Source: an uncultured Alphaproteobacteria bacterium (GTDB lineage Bacteria; Pseudomonadota; Alphaproteobacteria; RF32; CAG-239). From it: DNA of 7,563 nucleotides. The stretch covers positions 1 to 7,563 of the forward strand of contig CALXTG010000128.1 of assembly GCA_944391355.1 (NCBI GenBank), written 5' to 3'. Position numbers and translations under genes: made by a program. The notes under the pieces were generated by a model. The model ran no database searches, had not been told where the DNA came from, and worked only from the letters and a program-made list of their open reading frames with translations. Below, piece by piece: positions 5,768-7,563 of the stretch (its first letter is position 1; each line of letters starts with the position of its first letter).

Positions 5768-7452
5768 AATAAGCGTAAAACTGCCTGCGAAGCCTGAGAA
5801 GCTAAAGACAGCGAATTAACCGCCAATTGCTGAGAGGTTTGCAAAGCGAGCATATTGGCAGATTCCTGATTCATATCGGCAAGCGTCAGTTTATCCGAAC
5901 CTTCTTCCAACACGTTTATCAGATTCTCGGTGAAATCCTGTCTCGTGGTAACGATAGAATAATAATTCCCGAACTCAGAAGCAAAAGAACGGATTTGGTT
6001 TAATGCCGCGGCGATTTCCGCCAAAGAGGCGGCAATATTTTGACTGTTTTGCCATTCTGTTGTTTGCAGCTCTAGTGCCGTTGATGATATTTCCACGCCG
6101 CTGACGGTGATTTGGGATGAGCGGTCTTCATTAAAATTAATTTTCAGAGTTTGTCCTTGCAGCAGATTAACACCTTTATAAGCGCTATCAAGTGCGACTT
6201 GATCCATTTGTTCCAAAATACCCAGGTAAGATGTTATATATTTGCCGCCGATATCACTGCGGTAATTTGATTTTGAAAAAGATTTTTCGGCAAAAGCCCC
6301 GGTAAAAAAATCGTCACTGTTTGTAGAGGCCAAGGCCATAAAATCTGCAGTTAAGATATTATCGAAATTATATCTTTTATTATCAATAGTAATATTATTT
6401 TTTGCACGGACGACAGAAACAGTATCATCTTTTTCAAAGAAAAGTTCGGTACCGGCCTCAATATTAATGACAGCCGATAAAAATGCGCTTAGCGATGAGG
6501 CTCTTATTTTGGAAGCTGAAGAAATATTGATTACCGAACTGTTGTGTGTGTTGATATTCGCATTGCCGTTAAGATTGGCGTTAATATTTATGGTGCTGGT
6601 TGTCTCTGCAAAAATTCCCCAGGCATTATTATTTACTTCAATATTAATATTTCCCGCAACATTGAGGATTGAACCTGATCTTGCCGCAATTGCCGACGCG
6701 GAATTTCTGCCGTCTCTTCGAGAAATAGAAAGCTTGAGATCCAAGTTTTTTACCGTATTATTTTGCAAATGGGAACCTGTATTAATCACATCTTTGACAA
6801 TTCCCTGCTCACCGTTATAAAAAGAAGAAAAATCAATCGTTAAATCTGAAACCAGTGAATTATTTCCATTCAGCAGTATTCCCTCGCCCTGAGCTTTTGA
6901 GGTCGTGATTATTAACTGTGAGAATTTGTCGATGTCGCTGTCAAAATTACCGAAATAGCCGACACCGACTAATTTTTGATTTTCTTTCAGGATGATGTCA
7001 CCATCAGTATCGTTGATATTTATGGTTCCATAAACAACGACGGTTTCTTTTCCGGCGTTAATGGCCGCAAATAATTCTTCTGTCGTCGTTACAACCGCTC
7101 CGTTATTCCCGACAAGTTGTTTGAAAAAATCGGCATCAGGGTAATCTATATTGCTTAAAGCTGTTTCGGCAACTGAAGCAGCCTGCTCCAAAAAAGTTGA
7201 AACGGTTTGTAAGCCTTCAGAAGCGGCTTTAATCGTCTGTACGCCCTGTGACATGGCGTCCAAAAGCGCGGTTAAATCGGCGGCGCGGTTATTCAAGGAA
7301 GAAGCGGTGTAATAAGAAGAAGGATTATCAATTGCCGAAGAGACTTTAAGGCCGGTCGCCAGACGATTCTGCACAATATCTTGTTGCCCTGCAATATTCT
7401 GCAGGCTCAACAAGTTGCTGCGCATTGACGCTGTTAACGAAATCCCCGACAT
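5764..7452 (-). CDS. flagellin with a large beta-helix-like central insertion
   Basis: This is a structural protein of the flagellar filament, exported by the flagellar type III apparatus. The 562 residues start at ATG with a strong ribosome site, AAGAGG on the minus strand (7466-7461), 8 bp upstream. The N-terminal D0/D1 helices (~1-105) show the flagellin pattern, including QNRLATGLKVSSAIDNPSSY (~28-47). The C-terminal part (~400-562) has the D1 segment EQMDQVALDSAYKGVNLLQG (~414-433) and the final helix (~525-562: ADMNQESANMLALQTSQQL, then SLASQASQAVLRLF), a standard flagellin ending. No cysteine is present, as is common. Between them lie about 240 residues (~118-360) rich in Asn, Ile and Ser, with recurring short strands (TININ, NINIEV, ININANLN, VINIS, VINIEAG) and an opening like pectate-lyase-type beta-helices (TVVVYGTI, then DIILKENQKLVGVG). 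The insertion is probably surface-exposed on the filament. No HExxH protease motif is visible. The 3' end overlaps the convergent gene by 4 bp. Confidence 0.94.
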   Translation of the reverse strand: MSGISLTASMRSNLLSLQNIAGQQDIVQNRLATGLKVSSAIDNPSSYYTASSLNNRAADLTALLDAMSQGVQTIKAASEGLQTVSTFLEQAASVAETALSNIDYPDADFFKQLVGNNGAVVTTTEELFAAINAGKETVVVYGTININDTDGDIILKENQKLVGVGYFGNFDSDIDKFSQLIITTSKAQGEGILLNGNNSLVSDLTIDFSSFYNGEQGIVKDVINTGSHLQNNTVKNLDLKLSISRRDGRNSASAIAARSGSILNVAGNINIEVNNNAWGIFAETTSTININANLNGNANINTHNSSVINISSASKIRASSLSAFLSAVINIEAGTELFFEKDDTVSVVRAKNNITIDNKRYNFDNILTADFMALASTNSDDFFTGAFAEKSFSKSNYRSDIGGKYITSYLGILEQMDQVALDSAYKGVNLLQGQTLKINFNEDRSSQITVSGVEISSTALELQTTEWQNSQNIAASLAEIAAALNQIRSFASEFGNYYSIVTTRQDFTENLINVLEEGSDKLTLADMNQESANMLALQTSQQLAVNSLSLASQASQAVLRLF

Positions 7453-7487
7453 TCTCTCGGCCTCTTGTTATTCTGGTTTCCCTATAC

Positions 7488-7563
7488 TGTCATACTCGGG
7501 CTTGACCCGAGTATCCAGGTCGATAAATTAGCCTTATAATTTAACCTGGATGTTCGGATCAAG
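7488..7563. repeat. alphaproteobacterial palindromic intergenic element, cut off by the window end
   Basis: Two nested dyads are visible. The first is a 9-bp perfect hairpin, ATACTCGGG (7492-7500) with CCCGAGTAT (7506-7514), around CTTGA. The second is a larger inverted repeat of 7501-7519 against 7545-7563, with 16 of 19 positions complementary plus two G-T pairs; its inner stem is AAATTA (7525-7530) with TAATTT (7537-7542). The pattern suggests the element continues past the window end with the mirror of the first hairpin. Elements built on this CGGGCTTGACCCG core are widely dispersed between alphaproteobacterial genes; that statement is from general knowledge. Here it begins 36 bp upstream of the flagellin start codon, so it probably lies in the flagellin leader or promoter zone. 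Confidence 0.75.

Noticed and set aside
5757..5773. Small dyad CTTAT/ATAAG between the convergent genes as a bidirectional terminator
   Set aside because: The stem is only 5 AT-rich base pairs and no T-run follows it on either strand, so it is unlikely to terminate transcription.
6467..6820. 117-codon plus-strand open frame inside the flagellin
   Set aside because: It is antisense to the Asn/Ile-rich insertion, hydrophobic by composition, and has no ribosome site or recognisable family.

Overview
The window looks like a chromosomal segment of an alphaproteobacterium with moderate GC content, probably a motile and uncultured lineage. The evidence is the uvrC-pgsA order, an OmpR/PetR-type response regulator of alphaproteobacterial style paired with an EnvZ-like kinase, a flagellin, and a palindromic intergenic element built on a CGGGCTTGACCCG core, which is common between genes in Alphaproteobacteria. 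A gut-associated Rhodospirillales-like or RF32-like lineage is a guess from general resemblance; nothing in the window proves it.

Layout. Positions 1-960 hold the 3' half of uvrC (nucleotide excision repair), running in from outside the window. Next, on the same strand, come pgsA (1014-1751), encoding phosphatidylglycerophosphate synthase with an unusual lysine/alanine-rich, histone-H1-like C-terminal tail, and an OmpR-family response regulator (1779-2468). A 383-bp non-coding gap (2469-2851) follows. It holds a 68-nt palindrome and three tandem copies of a ~59-bp repeat, and it separates the regulator from its likely partner, a membrane histidine kinase (2852-4210). Only 18 bp later begins a 512-residue protein of unknown function (4229-5767). 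Its first half is extremely acidic and presumably disordered, and its second half is folded-looking but unrecognised. On the opposite strand a large flagellin (7452-5764) converges on it, and the two genes share a TTAA that supplies both stop codons. The flagellin carries a ~240-residue beta-helix-like insertion between its conserved ends. The window closes in the palindromic repeat, which starts 36 bp upstream of the flagellin start codon.

How the genes may work together. The regulator and kinase probably form one envelope-sensing phosphorelay. The acidic protein is likely co-transcribed with the kinase and could be an accessory or output protein, but nothing in its sequence says which. uvrC and pgsA are housekeeping genes. 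The flagellin is an independent unit.

The least ordinary items are the PgsA tail, the acidic two-part protein, the flagellin insertion and the repeat cluster between regulator and kinase. I see no CRISPR array, tRNA, rRNA, transposase or phage gene, and no clear new multi-gene system.
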